Source: Cryptomeria japonica (taxonomy: Eukaryota > Streptophyta > Pinopsida > Cupressales > Cupressaceae). From it: a DNA stretch of 64,000 nucleotides. The DNA lies in contig NC_081410.1 of NCBI RefSeq assembly GCF_030272615.1, forward strand, positions 124,247,140-124,311,139. The letters run 5' to 3'. The notes under the pieces are model-generated. The model saw only the letters and a program-made list of their open reading frames with translations. It did no database searches and was not told where the DNA came from. Both the position numbers and the translations under genes were made by a program. Shown here in pieces: positions 31,717-44,625 of the stretch (positions are counted from its first letter, which is position 1; every line of letters starts with the position of its first letter).

Positions 31717-34700
31717 TTTTTTTTTTTAATGAATATGTCTGTTAGTATATATTGATTTATAAATATATTACACATATCCACAAAAAAGTATAAGGGGCAC
31801 AAGGTCACCCCTCAAAGTCACACAAGCAGTGCCTAGAGAGCAAAACAAGAGTCACATGAGCAATGTCTGAAAAGAAGTAAAACAACTAAACAAAATAATA
31901 GTCAAAGAGCCAAGCACAAAAGGAAGACAACAACAAGAAACAAGTTGCTTAAGTGGTAAGAGAAATCTCGAAGGGTGACAATGGGGGATCTTGGTAATTT
32001 GGTTTACCCCATACATCAGCAAGATTTGGGGGATGTCTGGAATGGCCCATCCCTCATCATCGTTCATCTCTCCCTCTTCTTTATCTTTATTCCTCTTTGG
32101 TGAAATGGCTAGATCCAAATAAGGGAGCCGCTTAAAGGAGTCTACGTTGCCACCACCACCACTAGTTGATGACCATCCGCTATCGCCACTAGTAGACAAC
32201 CATGTATCTCTCATAGGCCACCCAAAAGTAGACCATATGGGCGATGAGGGGAGAGGGGGATAGAAGTAGAGCATAATTGAATAGAACCACCCCTCCCATG
32301 AGAGTAGTGGTGAGGTGCCTAGGATCTTGGTGATCGAGTACGCCAAGTTGAGAAACTTTGATTGCAGATCTACGATCGTAAGGAGGAGAAAGACCATGGG
32401 AAGTAGAACTATATGGAGGCACCCTAGCCATATTACACGGGGCATTACCCTAGTAGAAAAAATCTCTTAAAGATAAGAAACCTCAAGGGCCAATTTATTC
32501 GCCTACACTTGAATCTGAAGCATCGCATTATTACAAATAGTAGCTTTAGTAAAAAGTGAAACAAAAGCATCAATAGAGTTGTGAGCAAAGTTAAAATAAT
32601 TTCTATCTTTTCATAAAGAAAAGATAATCTCCACCCTAAAAACATACCAAATATAGCTATACTTGAAGGGAATGTGAGGCCAATCCCCCAAAAGAACTTT
32701 ATGCCAAGAAAAGGGCTTTGGTTGAAATGGGCGAAAAAAGTCATGAATCGAAACTCCACAAGTGTTGAGCATGATGATATAACTTGAAAAGGTGTTTGAA
32801 AGTCTCTGGTTGGCCACAAAATGGACAATGTGGGTTTGAGACTCTCATATGTCTAAGACATCCATAAGAAAGCCTTGGAAAATAATATACCAAGCAAAAT
32901 GGGCAAGCTTAGGCTTTGTGATGATAGAGAAAACATTATTAAAATGTCATTGCTGCACAAACAAAGGTGACTGTTAATGTCACCATAAATTAAGATTTGG
33001 GGCCATAGGAAGGTGGAGAAAAATCATGTGGTAGCCCAGTCATAGCTTGTAATTATAGAAAGTGATGTTGGGGTGCCAAGACCAATCCTTCCACCAAGGC
33101 TTGACAAAGTGAATGCCTAATTTGTGTAGCATATTTAGAGGTAGATCTGACACAAATATGTTGAATGTTTGTCAATTTGGTCGTATGAGACAATATTGAA
33201 CTCTTAAATCTTCTCAAGTGCAAGGATCCATAATGGCTCCGGAGAACAAATCCCGAGGAGTGTGAATGCCTTTTTTGTGAAACCTCAAGGCACAAACCCA
33301 TAGAAAATGAGATAAATGGAGGCCTTAGACACAAATGAGAGAAGACCACTAAAGGTTAAGCTGATTGAAAGATAACCCATCTTGAAAGTCAAAGCCAACC
33401 CACTAGAGCCAAGGCTTAATGACTTCCCAAATATGTCAAATAATTTTGGCAACAAAAGTGTCTTCAGTTTGAATAGTCCCAGGCATAATAATAAGGGTGT
33501 GAAAACCAATCCCCTTCCACACTTGCCTATGAGTTAGATAACCAATACAAACGTAGTGTCTAATAAGAATCTTCTAGGACTTGTTACAAGAGATAGCACA
33601 AACAATCCATGTGGCACAAATGACTAATCCTCGTCTCCAAGAAGATAGGAAACCAAACCCACTAGAATCTTGTGAGATTCAATATAACTCCTTGGCAACA
33701 TGATGAAAACCTTTGTGATCTTTAGAAGAGGCTCATAAGAAATCATGAAAGAGCTTATCTTTCCTAAAGAGGCATTAGAAGCAATCCAACATGAAGAGTA
33801 ATACACATGGGTGGCCACAAAGATTTTAGAATAGATTTGGGATTTACCAGCCAAGGAAAAAGGCTTAGTAATCCAATACAAGAGCTTCTTCTCGATTCTA
33901 TGAAGGACCTCATTCCATAGGTTGATGGGAGGTGCTTGAAAGGCAAAGGGAATCACTAAAAACTGAAAAAACTTCTCCATGACCAATCCACTTCCACCCA
34001 AACTCAAGGAGCCAAGAGGGCATATGAAGAAAAGATTGGTGATAACATTGTATCTTGTGCCACTATCTATGGCAGAACCAAAAGCCAAACAAAAGGTGTC
34101 AAGATAGTGAATAGCCTATTTGATATTTTTCTCCTCTTCAATGCGTGTGAGAAAAGAATCATTTTCAAAATGCTCAGTAATCAGTTGGTTAGGTGACTCG
34201 AGCAAGGCAATTCCTTGAACCCACCTAACAGAGATAGAGTTTGCCAAGAAATATCCAAATCCCTCAACTATAAGAACATACAATGAATAAAACTTATCAA
34301 AAAAAGAACATACAATGAAGAAGAAAAGGGACATGCTTGATGGATGGAGTAGTGGACCCCAAATGCAGAAGATCAGTGGCCATCGATGGTGATGCATCCC
34401 TAAAAAGATTTGCATAGACTAGAGAAAATGAGGCCCAAATACAAGAGCCCCCAACATGGCCAAAATGAAAGGCCATTCAATACAATAATAAGCTTTGGCA
34501 AAATCAATTTTCAAGAAAATGGCTTTCTATTTTGAATGTTGAACCAAGTCTATACCTTACTAGACAACATTAATATTATCTAGAATAAATCTAGATTTGA
34601 CGAATACGGTTTGTTCAAGACAAACAATTTGAGGGAGAAAATGACAGATTTTCAAAGCCAGGGCCTTGACTATGATTTTGTAGGAGAGATCGAGCATAGT

Positions 34701-34975
34701 GATCGGTTGCCAGTTACAAATGTCCTCTAGATCGCTAGGTTTAGGTATGAATTTAATATTCCCTTTATTGATTAATCTCCTAAAGACTGTTTATGAAAAG
34801 CCTCCAACTAGACCTTATGAAGGTCGGTACTAACACAAGGCCAAAGGGCTATGTAAAACTCACATAAGAAATCATCACAACTTGCAGCTTTATCATTGTT
34901 CATGGAGCTCACAGCCTCTTTAAGGTCCAAAATTTGATATTTGTCACTAAATTTTGAGTTTGACTATTCACTATC
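31717..34975 (-). pseudogene. L1-type LINE ORF2 (RT and zf-RVT), 5'-truncated, with poly(A)
   Basis: On the minus strand from about 34975: DLKEAVSSMNNDKAASCDDF, then the NWQPITMLDLSYKIIVKALA block, DNINVV and FAKAY (RT palm region, heavily mutated). A maturase-like stretch follows, HRIEKKLLYWITKPFSLAGK (34088-33624). Near 32830-32740 lies CPFCGQPETFKHLF, the C-terminal zf-RVT zinc motif. The 3' end is an 11-base A tract (T at 31717-31727 on plus) after a long 3' UTR. No clear target duplication was found. It would have encoded RT for target-primed insertion; stops throughout make it dead. Confidence 0.82.
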
Positions 34976-36419
34976 AAGGTTCAATTGTTTTGAGTATGGA
35001 AGTGATCTCTACATGTACAAATTGAAACCTAAATGTCATGCGTCTAATCTACAACAATTCCATATGCTTGAGCCTATTCTTTTAGATTTTTTTATGTCCA
35101 AATATGTGTAAGGATAGGTGTTTTTTTATGAACATTTTTAGAGAATTTATCAAATTGTAAGGGTCAATTTCTCCTCGGTTAGACCCCTTCAAAGATTGAA
35201 AAAAAACATGAAATGGACTTAGATTATGTATGTTGATGTTATGTGTTAATAATATTCCTAGATTCCTCTCACCTCTTTATGAAAATTGAATTACAAATGC
35301 ATTTATGAATTTGTAGGTTATTTCAAAATAAATGAATGAATGTCCTTAAATACAACAACCAAACCCAAATCAACAAAATATGCACTAATTTAGTTCACAA
35401 TGGCTAGCTAAGTGGTTAACAATAGGTAATTTTAAATTTTTAAAATTCGATACAACCATAATTTAAGTAATGCAGGTCAAGTTATTCACCAACATATTCT
35501 ATCTAAAGTGATAAAAAAATAGGTTGAGATATTAGTAATTTATTTAAAGTGATAAAAAAATAAGTTGAGATATTAGTAACAAGGGATCGATATTTGAGGC
35601 TATCATGAGTTGACTTCATACAAGAATATGCCACTTGAAAGCTAGTTGTAATATTTACAAAAGTTATAATCAAATAAGACCCAAATCATAAGGCAAAAGG
35701 ACATTGATATGCATTTTTTTATCATTATATCTGTCCTCCACTTAAACGAGTGTATGAACTCCCAAAGGAATGCGCGTTAAAGTAAAACAGGTATTCAATA
35801 TTGTCAATTAAATATTTTTTGAACAATCAAAGAATATGAATTTATGTAAAGTAACAGATTTTTTAAATCTGATTACAGTGAATGTTCCATTAAATGTCGA
35901 CAAATAAAACAAAAAATGTAATAAGTTGTGTTTATCATGCATCTCAAAATAAGCATTAACTACAACTTGCTTAAAAAGGAATTATCCTAAGGTAGAAAAA
36001 TTAAGATTAAATAGGAGAGAGGTAAGAGAATATGCTTGTTTCTCAAAATGATAAAACTTCTAATTATGGAAAAGATTTTAATAATGCGAATGAATAGATA
36101 AAAACTCTCATAGGAATGAGAATGACTATGCCCCATGAATACAAAATAGAACTCACTAGAAGAAATGTCGGTGACATACATGTGCCTTCCAATTGGTTGC
36201 ATAAAAAGGATACAATGAGTTGGAGAGGAGAAAAATATATAAATATGATAAGGAATTTATTATAGTAAAATATATCATTGTATGATAAGCATGTAAGCAC
36301 GTAAGTGGAAGATAATTATGAAAGTATGTGTGATAAAGAAAATTTGAAATACCCTCAATGTTTGCCCCAAATATAGGCAGATGACAAGACACAAATAGTG
36401 ATGAGTGCTAGATAAGGAA
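34976..36419. other. AT-rich spacer, no gene
   Basis: No coding signal on either strand. Contains a short tandem duplication near 35503-35580 and otherwise ordinary AT-rich sequence. Confidence 0.6.
35503..35582. repeat. ~39-bp tandem duplication
   Basis: AAAGTGATAAAAAAATA(G/A)G followed by TTGAGATATTAGTAA occurs twice in direct succession. Confidence 0.88.
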
Positions 36420-36918
36420 AATGAAAAGTCTTCAATGTTTTCATCATCAGACAAAATTCTCACATTCTCGAACTTGTGCTTTAGATTTGTAATCTTGGCT
36501 TGCCTTGTCTTCTCATCTCATTCAAATACATTCTTTAGCTTGTCCCAAATTTCTTAGCTAATTACCCCTTGTGATTTTGCTAAACTCTGCATCATTCATG
36601 CAAGTTAAAATTGCAACAATAGCTTTTGCATTACTCTCATAACCTTTCTTAATTCTTTCCCAACTCTCAAATAGCATAGTTGAGACATTCGCACATTCTC
36701 ATCAGACATTCTTTTGCAACAATAGATTTTGCATTACTCTCATATGCTTTGGTTAGATATAGAGTTGTAGGACCATTCTGTGGAGCAGTATAACCTTTCT
36801 TAATTCTTTCCCAACTCTCAACTAGCATAGTAGCCAAATGATACTCCATCCTTTCTCTCCAATAGACATAATCTGTGTTATCAAACTTTGGAGCCTTGAA
36901 TGTATAGTCATGTGCCAT
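36420..36918 (-). pseudogene. copia gag fragment, internally rearranged
   Basis: ATG at 36916-36918 begins a copia gag N-domain (FKAPKFDNTDYVYWRERMEYHL, SWERIKKGYT). After 36667 the sequence repeats parts of itself (periods of about 103 and 151 bp) and then resumes a gag reading, including ESNAKAIVAILTCMNDAEF and KTRQAKITNLKHKFENVRIL, to about 36420, with stops. Together these cover the UBN2 region. Downstream gag and all of pol are absent. Confidence 0.75.
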
Positions 36919-36959
36919 CTTAGATCTTTATTTAAGTGGTTAAGATTCAAAAGAGGAAC

Positions 36960-37123
36960 CTAACTCTAATACTAATTGTTGAACACACCACAGGACTTGG
37001 TGGGGGGTGGAGGAGGGGGCTAAATTAGTCTAGACCTCCAAGCACTTAAATATTGATCTTCAAAATTTAAACCACAAGCATTTAATCTTAGCGGAAACAA
37101 ATCATGAAAGCGTGAAGCACAAC
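36960..37123 (-). repeat. copia LTR end (U5) and degenerate PBS, truncated
   Basis: Minus strand: a U5 tail ending GTGTGTTCAACA is followed by ATTAGTATTAGAGTTAGG, a decayed form of the TGGTATCAGAGC-type PBS, and then by gag at 36918. The rest of the LTR is cut off at 37123, where another LTR-like unit begins. Confidence 0.62.
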
Positions 37124-39008
37124 TGTTGGTGTAAATTATGCCCCATAATTAAAATTGACTTAAGTTGACTTTGGATAATGCATCTCATAGTAGTTTGCAT
37201 ATGAGACACTTAGGGAAGTGTGCACATAAGGAACTTGCTTGTAGGAGACATTCCACCTTTTGTGGTCTTATCTTGTTGTTACATTCCACCTTTGGTGGGT
37301 GATCCACCTCTTATGGAATATATCATTATGTGTGGGGGAAAAAGTGACACTAAGCAAACATGCCCTAATCTCACTTTCAATCACACATTTGTGGAATACG
37401 AAAGAGCCTAGAGGTATCACACAATTGGCTACTTCTTTTTGTGGAAGAGAGAGCCACGAGCTACCTATTAGGATTTCTATTCCTTTGTTGTAATAGAAAG
37501 ATGAAATGATGCAAGTTCAATTCCTAACCCCAAAGTGCAAGTATGAACTAATAACAAGATTGCAGAATTGAACTTAAACAATGGAAAGCTGTAAACACAA
37601 GGACAAGACAAGAATGTAAATGCGTACCTAGTGTTAAAATCTGAGTGAAAATGTTCGGGACGGGGGCGCGGGCGCCACTGTCCTGATTCTGCCCCTGAAA
37701 CTGTTGTTTTGTAACCTAGAAAGCTGTCAGAAAGTGCTGAAAACTTGCTGTCTGACAGAAGGACCAGGGCGCCCAGCGCCCCTGTCCCAGGGACCAGGGT
37801 GCCCAGCGCCCCTGTCTTGGCAGGACCAGGGCGCCCCATGCCCCTGTCCTAGCTTTCTGGGCTGGAATTTGGTGTGGAGTGCTGTCTCGGCCTGCTTCTT
37901 CCGGATCTGTAACTTGCGGCGTCGTCCGAATCCCGAAACCTGCACTTATATCTGAAAAGGGTATGGTGGGCGGCTATATAGGGTTTTTCCTTAGTCAAAC
38001 CCCCGCTTTGGTGATTTCCACCTCCACGAATAGCCAAGTTGTATTGTAAAAGTAGTGTGTGTGTAGACCTTGTGTGTGTGCAAGATCCTAAAATGCAAGC
38101 AAACTAGAGCAAACTAGAAAGTAAACCCTAATTGCTTGCAAATGATAATGTAAATGCTCCAAATCAAGATGTAAAGAGATCTAAAGCATGAATACAAGTG
38201 ATATAATGAGGCTTATGCAAAGACATGAAAACAACATGAAATCATACCCAACCCCAAGGGAGGGGTACAAGCCAATCTTCAGTCGGTGATCCCCTATTGC
38301 TCTTCAATGTCTTCAAAGCCCTAAATGGATGAATGGAATTGATAAATGCTTGATAGGGGGATGTTGAATGTTGTTGAAGTCTTCAAAGATCTGCTCTTTC
38401 GCTGCATATGAGGTTCCTGAAAACAAAATTCCGGATCCTTTCAAATGAAGAAAGAGAGCTCTTATATATGAAACCCTAGGTCTTAATTTCAACTTTTGGC
38501 CGACCTAGAGATTGAATCTCCCACCAATTTCTTGGGGTTAAGCTTTATTTTATGATTGGATCGCGCTCCTAAAATTTTGGGAAAAATGTCCGGGACCATG
38601 TGCACGTCGGGCGCCATGGTCCTCTCTGGGCGCCATGGTCCCGACAACTTTTCACCAAATTTTCAGGGCCGTCGGATATGATGATTTTAGAGAGAATCCT
38701 GAAGTTACAGCTGATTTCAAGATGTTTTGACCCCCGAAATCAAGCCCCCAAGTTCAAAATAGGACCTAATTAGGGTTTTTGATTAAATGATGTATTGGAA
38801 GAATAAAATGAAAGGGGCACACTTTAATGAAAAGGGCCCAACTTTATGATATGGGAGATGATAAAATAGAACCTTAGACCTAATTAATTTAATTAATTAA
38901 GTGCTAAAGGGGAAATGCAATGCAAAATGCAAAATGCGCCAAGGCGGGTGCTAAACTAGGTGTGAAATTGTACCACCCTAGCAAGTGCGTACAATTTACG
39001 ACGCTACA
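37124..39008 (-). repeat. LTR-like unit, 1885 bp, with GC-rich internal motif array
   Basis: Read on minus it starts TGTAGCGTCGTAAATTG and ends TTTACACCAACA, with TG...CA termini. The middle holds repeated G/C-rich words around GCGCCC and GGGACCAGG (37660-37850) and GGGCGCCATGGTCC (38600-38650) in otherwise AT-rich DNA. ORFs on both strands here are low-complexity. No matching target duplication was found (ACAAC versus CATTA). A gypsy LTR is the likeliest identity. Confidence 0.5.
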
Positions 39009-39244
39009 CATTATTTCTCCTACCTATCCTCACCTACCCTTGTTTCTCATTGGGCCACATGTCATGTTTGTGTGCTCACATATCCTTATGGTCTTGCCTT
39101 TATAAGTAGGTTCATTTTCATTGTATTGGTTAATCTAGTTGATGGTATTTTTCATCTTGATGAGAATACATTTTGTTCTTATCAATATTTTGTCTCTCTT
39201 GTTGTGTTATTCATTGAGCTCTTGATCTTGGCTATTTTTTATAA
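39009..39244 (+). other. Short LTR-like promoter fragment
   Basis: Contains a plus-strand TATA-like TTTATAAGTAGG near 39097 followed by a T-rich leader, reminiscent of an LTR U3/R border. No boundaries can be defined. Confidence 0.25.
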
Positions 39245-40655
39245 ATTCTTACAACAACAAATACATAAGCACCAGATTTACGTGGAAAACCTAATAAAGG
39301 AAAAACCATGGTGAGAATCAAATTCACAATATAAATATAATCTATTACAATATTGCCTCCATAACACTTTTCTCCTAAGAGGCCTTGCAAAACTAAGACA
39401 CACAACCTTAGGGCAAGATACAAAAAGTTGCCTACATACTCACTATCTTCCAATAGAAGAACAAATAGCTGAATTGGAATGAACTTGAGGATATCCTGAT
39501 CATGAAATTGACCTTGAACCATTGAGTCAAGTGATCAATATCATAACAAACTCTTCTGATTCTAAAACACAATCTCCGAACTCTATCACACTAACCATAT
39601 CATCATCAAATCTCTTCACAACAATATTTCACGTCATCTCAAATACCAAATCTACTTGTAGGCCTTTCAAACCTTAGACAAATAAATTCACATCCCTTCC
39701 ATGCATTCACTAATACATCTACATTCCTTTATATACAAGATTTATCATCAAAACCCTTAACTAGGTCGACCATAGATAGATTATACATTATTACATAAAT
39801 TCAACCACCTGGACCTAAAATATCAAATGCAGTCCACTCTAGGAGATAGAAAGGACTCAAAAAAATTACAATACAACATTTTCAAATTATTCCAATGAAC
39901 CACACACACTAGCAAATCCTCCAAGGTCGATATCAAATGAAACATGTAGATGAACAATGAAGCATGCCAACCAGTCACCCTAAAATATTCTCCAATTTAT
40001 GAAGCTCAAAGTGGATCTACACATGCCACAGTGAGACCCATATCATCATCCAAACTCAACCACCAAGGCATATTCAAACCAAAAGAATATTATCCAAGTA
40101 TAATGCAACATCATAGTCAATTGGAGACTAGAATAGCTGACACACATAACTGAAAATATCATCTCCATTTGTCAATCAAGTTTCCATCTAAAAATTGAAC
40201 TAGAACAATACATAGATCATATGAACAAATCCTCCAAACTACAACACCTAAATCTACACATCTGAAAGCCATCAGGCATACTTTCAGACCTGTTATGATA
40301 GACAACTTTACTGCTATAAGCAACACCAACAAACTTTGTCAACTAAGAAGTAGAGGACTGACAAAATGCATAGTGCAATCTATACAAAGCTTGGGCATCA
40401 TATGTAGAAGTATAGAATATAATATTCACATGTCAAAGGAAGGCAAGACATTCTTCCATTGAGATATTAAATATTGTTTCCTACATATTGAGACTTCTAA
40501 TATAGCACCCTTCCAAAAATAAATCAACATTTGCATTAAATAATTCACATAACTAGTACATTTCCTACATATCAAAACTTCAACTATATCATAAGGTACT
40601 TCAACATATATGATAACTTAAGATAGGTTGACATAAATGACAACACAACACAACA
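39245..40655 (-). repeat. Probable minus-strand Sirevirus-type LTR, decayed
   Basis: On minus it begins near 40655 with TGTTGTGTTGTCATTTATG and TCAACC, matching the shared LTR start block. It ends near 39245 after a decayed U5 hairpin: GGTTTTTCC, spacer, GGTTTTCCACGT, mirrored by the plus-strand words ACGTGGAAAACC and GGAAAAACCATGG at 39279-39310. No internal element sequence adjoins. The left edge is approximate. Confidence 0.5.
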
Positions 40656-40679
40656 CAACAACTAAAGTTTCCAATATCC

Positions 40680-42479
40680 ATTCTCTTGATCACTACCTCT
40701 CCCTCCCAGCCTCCATCTCCCCATCTCTAGGTCCCTCCTTCCTTTCCTCCCTCCCTCCCTTGTTACCTCTATACCTCTCTCTCTTTCTCTCATTACCCAC
40801 ATCTCTCCCCCCTCTATCTCTCTCATGTCTATCTCTCCCCTATGTCTCTCACCTCTCTCTTATTAGGCTCTAGATCTCTCACTTCTATATCTCTCCCCTC
40901 GCTACGTCTTTCCCATACTCTCCACCTCTCTCCTTTCCTCCTTACCACTCTTTCTCTCTTTGTAAACTTATCTCTCTCATTTTATTCTGTCCATCTCTCT
41001 CTCTCCATCACTTATATATCTCTCCCCTCTCTAGATCTCTTAGTCACTCTCTCCCTCCCTACTTAGCACTCTCTTTCTCTTTCTTCTTCTTTCTCTCTTC
41101 TCTCTCCCTCCACACCTCTCCCACCCTCTTATAGGGTTTAGGGAATAGGGTGTAGGATATAGGGCCTAGGATATAAGGTTTAGGGTATAATGTTGGGTTT
41201 ATAGTTTTTTAGGGTACAAGATTAATAGTACAAGGTTTAGGGTACATACAATTAAGGGTATTACTGTTATTGATACAAGTTCCTTTATCTCTCCACTTCC
41301 CCCTCTCTCTCTTCTCTTTCACATATCTCTCCCCTCTCTAGGTATATCCCTCCATTTCTTCATTTATCCCTCTCTATCACCCCTCCCTCCTTACGCCCAT
41401 ATCTATCTCCCTCTCCCACTCTCTTAGTCTCTCTCTCAATTGTTTAGGTTGTTACCTCTCCCTCCTACCCCTCTCTGTACCCTCTCTAGGTTTCTCCCTC
41501 CCCCCTCTCCATCTCTCTAATTCTCCATCCATGTCTCATCACCCACCTCTCTCCCCTCCTCTAGGCCTCTTATCTTTCACTTCCCCTCTCTACCTGTCCA
41601 CTCTCTATTTCTCTCCCCCCTCTCCACCTCTTCCCCCTCCCCTCTCTAGGATGCCACATCCCTTTCTTCATCTCTCCCTCTCTATCCCCCCACCTCCTTA
41701 ACCCCCCCTCTCTCTTTCTTTTCTTATGCCTCTCATCTCCCTCTCTCTCCTCTATAGGTCTCTTCAATCATTTATTTCTCTCATCCTCTCTATCTCCCCC
41801 TCTCTCCTTACCCCCATCTCTATCTGTACCTCCCTCCCTCTCTCTTCTTCTTTATCCCTCTTTTTTTTCTCACCTCTCTCCATTCTCTCTATCACTATGT
41901 CTTCCTCCCACCCTCTCTCTCCACTTCTCTAGGTTTCTCCCTCCCTCTTTACCTCTACCTCTCCCTCCCTATCTTGCTACCCATCTCTCTCTCTCTCCCT
42001 CTCCCCTCTCTCACCTCTATCTCTCTCCTAAGGTCCATCACCTTTCTATTCCTAGGTTGTAGTTCTCTAACCTCTATATCTTTCCCCTCTCTAGTTATTT
42101 CCCTCTCTCTCTACCTCTCTTTGTCCCTCCTTACCCATCTTTCTCTCTTTGTGAACTTCTCTCTCTCTCTCTCTCTTTCATTTTCTTCTCTCTATCCCAC
42201 ACCTCTCTACCTCTCTTCTCTATAGGTCTCTCAATCACTCCTTATCTACCTCTAGAAATCCCTCCTTAGCCATCTCTTTCTCTTAATTGTTCTCTCTTAG
42301 TCTTGTCTATCCCTTCATTCTTCTCTCTCTCCTTGTCTCTCTCCCTCCCCTCTCTAGGTCATCACCCATCTATCTCTTCCTTCTATAGGTTTCTCACTCC
42401 CTCCATGTATACCTCCCCCTCTATCCCTTGTTAATCCTCTCCCTTTGTTCTCATTTATCTCCTTTTCTCCCTCACTCCC
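40680..42479. repeat. Polypyrimidine satellite, first block
   Basis: About 1.8 kb made almost wholly of CTCTCC/CCCTCC/CTCTAGG words, so the plus strand is nearly all pyrimidine. A recognisable anchor, TTTGT(A/G)AACTT(A/C)TCTCTC, occurs at 40960 and 42150, about 1.19 kb apart, with similar sequence around it. All ORFs are Ser/Leu/Pro low-complexity and not genes. Confidence 0.85.
41131..41258 (+). repeat. Degenerate telomere-like block A
   Basis: A G-rich island inside the pyrimidine satellite built of words such as ATAGGGTTTAGGG, AAGGTTTAGGG and CAAGGTTTAGGG with variable spacers. The plant telomere unit is TTTAGGG. The array is too irregular for an active telomere. Confidence 0.7.
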
Positions 42480-43648
42480 TATTGGAATCATAGAACACTG
42501 AGATGGGGGAGGGGAGTGAATCAGTGTTATACAAATTTCAAACTTGTTACTCTGATTCTTTAACCATTGGATGTATAAGAAGGAAAGTAAAGTGCAAAAA
42601 CCAAAACCAAATAGACACCACCTTAACACCAAGATTTTTATGTGGAAACCCAAAAGGGAGAAACCATGGTGGGATTTGAACTCACAATATTATTCCATTA
42701 TGACTAGTAGCAAAACAACATTACAAAAGTTGGAATGCACATGCATTCAGGCACACTGCCTAGAGCTTCACTGCTCAATTACAAAAACAAGGCTACAACC
42801 TCGAAGGAAGGCTCACTACCTTACATGATAATAGAAATGATTAAAATGAGTAATGAACTAGAAACAACATCTGACTATGCCAAGTATCAATTCTGGTTAG
42901 GCACAAAGTGACCCACTGCATTGTTTTGATAAACTGCTCTATTTTGCTCTGCTTTGCTTTACCATATCAACACAATTCAGAATGTGCACGTGAAACTATG
43001 CTCAATCGCTCCAAAATCACCACATACCTCATATCCACACACAAATGCATTAACCCAAATGATCTTATATATCCACATACGCAAAATTAATCTCCCACAA
43101 GTCAGCTTCACAAAATATCAAAAAAAGAAATGTGTAGCTGCAAGTTGGCTTAGATCTTTTACTGAACCATATTCCAGATCCAAAATACATAATCACACGC
43201 TTCCTATAGGTCTCATCAACCATCTCGAACACATCACCAATCACCATAATCAACTCTAAGAATCCGGTCACACGTTATACCACCAAATATGATGAATACT
43301 CTATTTTGTTGCTCTACCAGATACCAGACCTTCAATCAAGCATAGGAATCAACATCGGAGGGTGGATTGTCATGATAATCTGCTTCATATACCCAACCAA
43401 CTAATCACTGATCACCGAAATCAAAACCCGCTTCACCGGAAATGAGAATAATCACAAAACTGTATACTAAACTGCACCTCGACAGTCGTACTACAGAAAT
43501 ACTTTATCCAAGACATCCAGTTAGCCAAAACTCCATACCGGAGCAGATCAGTAGGTTGAGTTTCCATCAATGACAACTTATAAGAATCTATAAACATCAA
43601 GAAACACCAATCTTCACCAGAGCATCACCGGAACATCAAATGCCAACA
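42480..43648 (-). mobile_element. Solo LTR (1169 bp) in the pyrimidine satellite, CTCCC target duplication
   Basis: On minus it begins TGTTGGCATTTGATG and ends CTATGATTCCAATA (expected CA mutated to TA). CTCCC flanks it at 42475-42479 and 43649-43653. It carries the GTTGTCATTGATGG start block, GAGCTCTAG-like R sequence and the U5 hairpin pair near 42640-42670. Its non-pyrimidine composition contrasts sharply with both sides. ORFs within are shadows. Confidence 0.87.

Positions 43649-44625
<977 letters not shown>

Noticed and set aside
31852-32445. 197-codon minus ORF with hydrophobic stretches
   Set aside because: It falls in the 3' part of a LINE between the zf-RVT motif and the poly(A); hydrophobicity reflects T-rich sequence.
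37477-37955. Overlapping Gly/Pro/Ala-rich ORFs on both strands
   Set aside because: They are open only because the GC-rich motif array has few stops. The two strands mirror each other and nothing resembles a protein domain.
37119-39013. Target duplication for the 37124-39008 LTR-like unit
   Set aside because: Left ACAAC and right CATTA do not match; none can be claimed.
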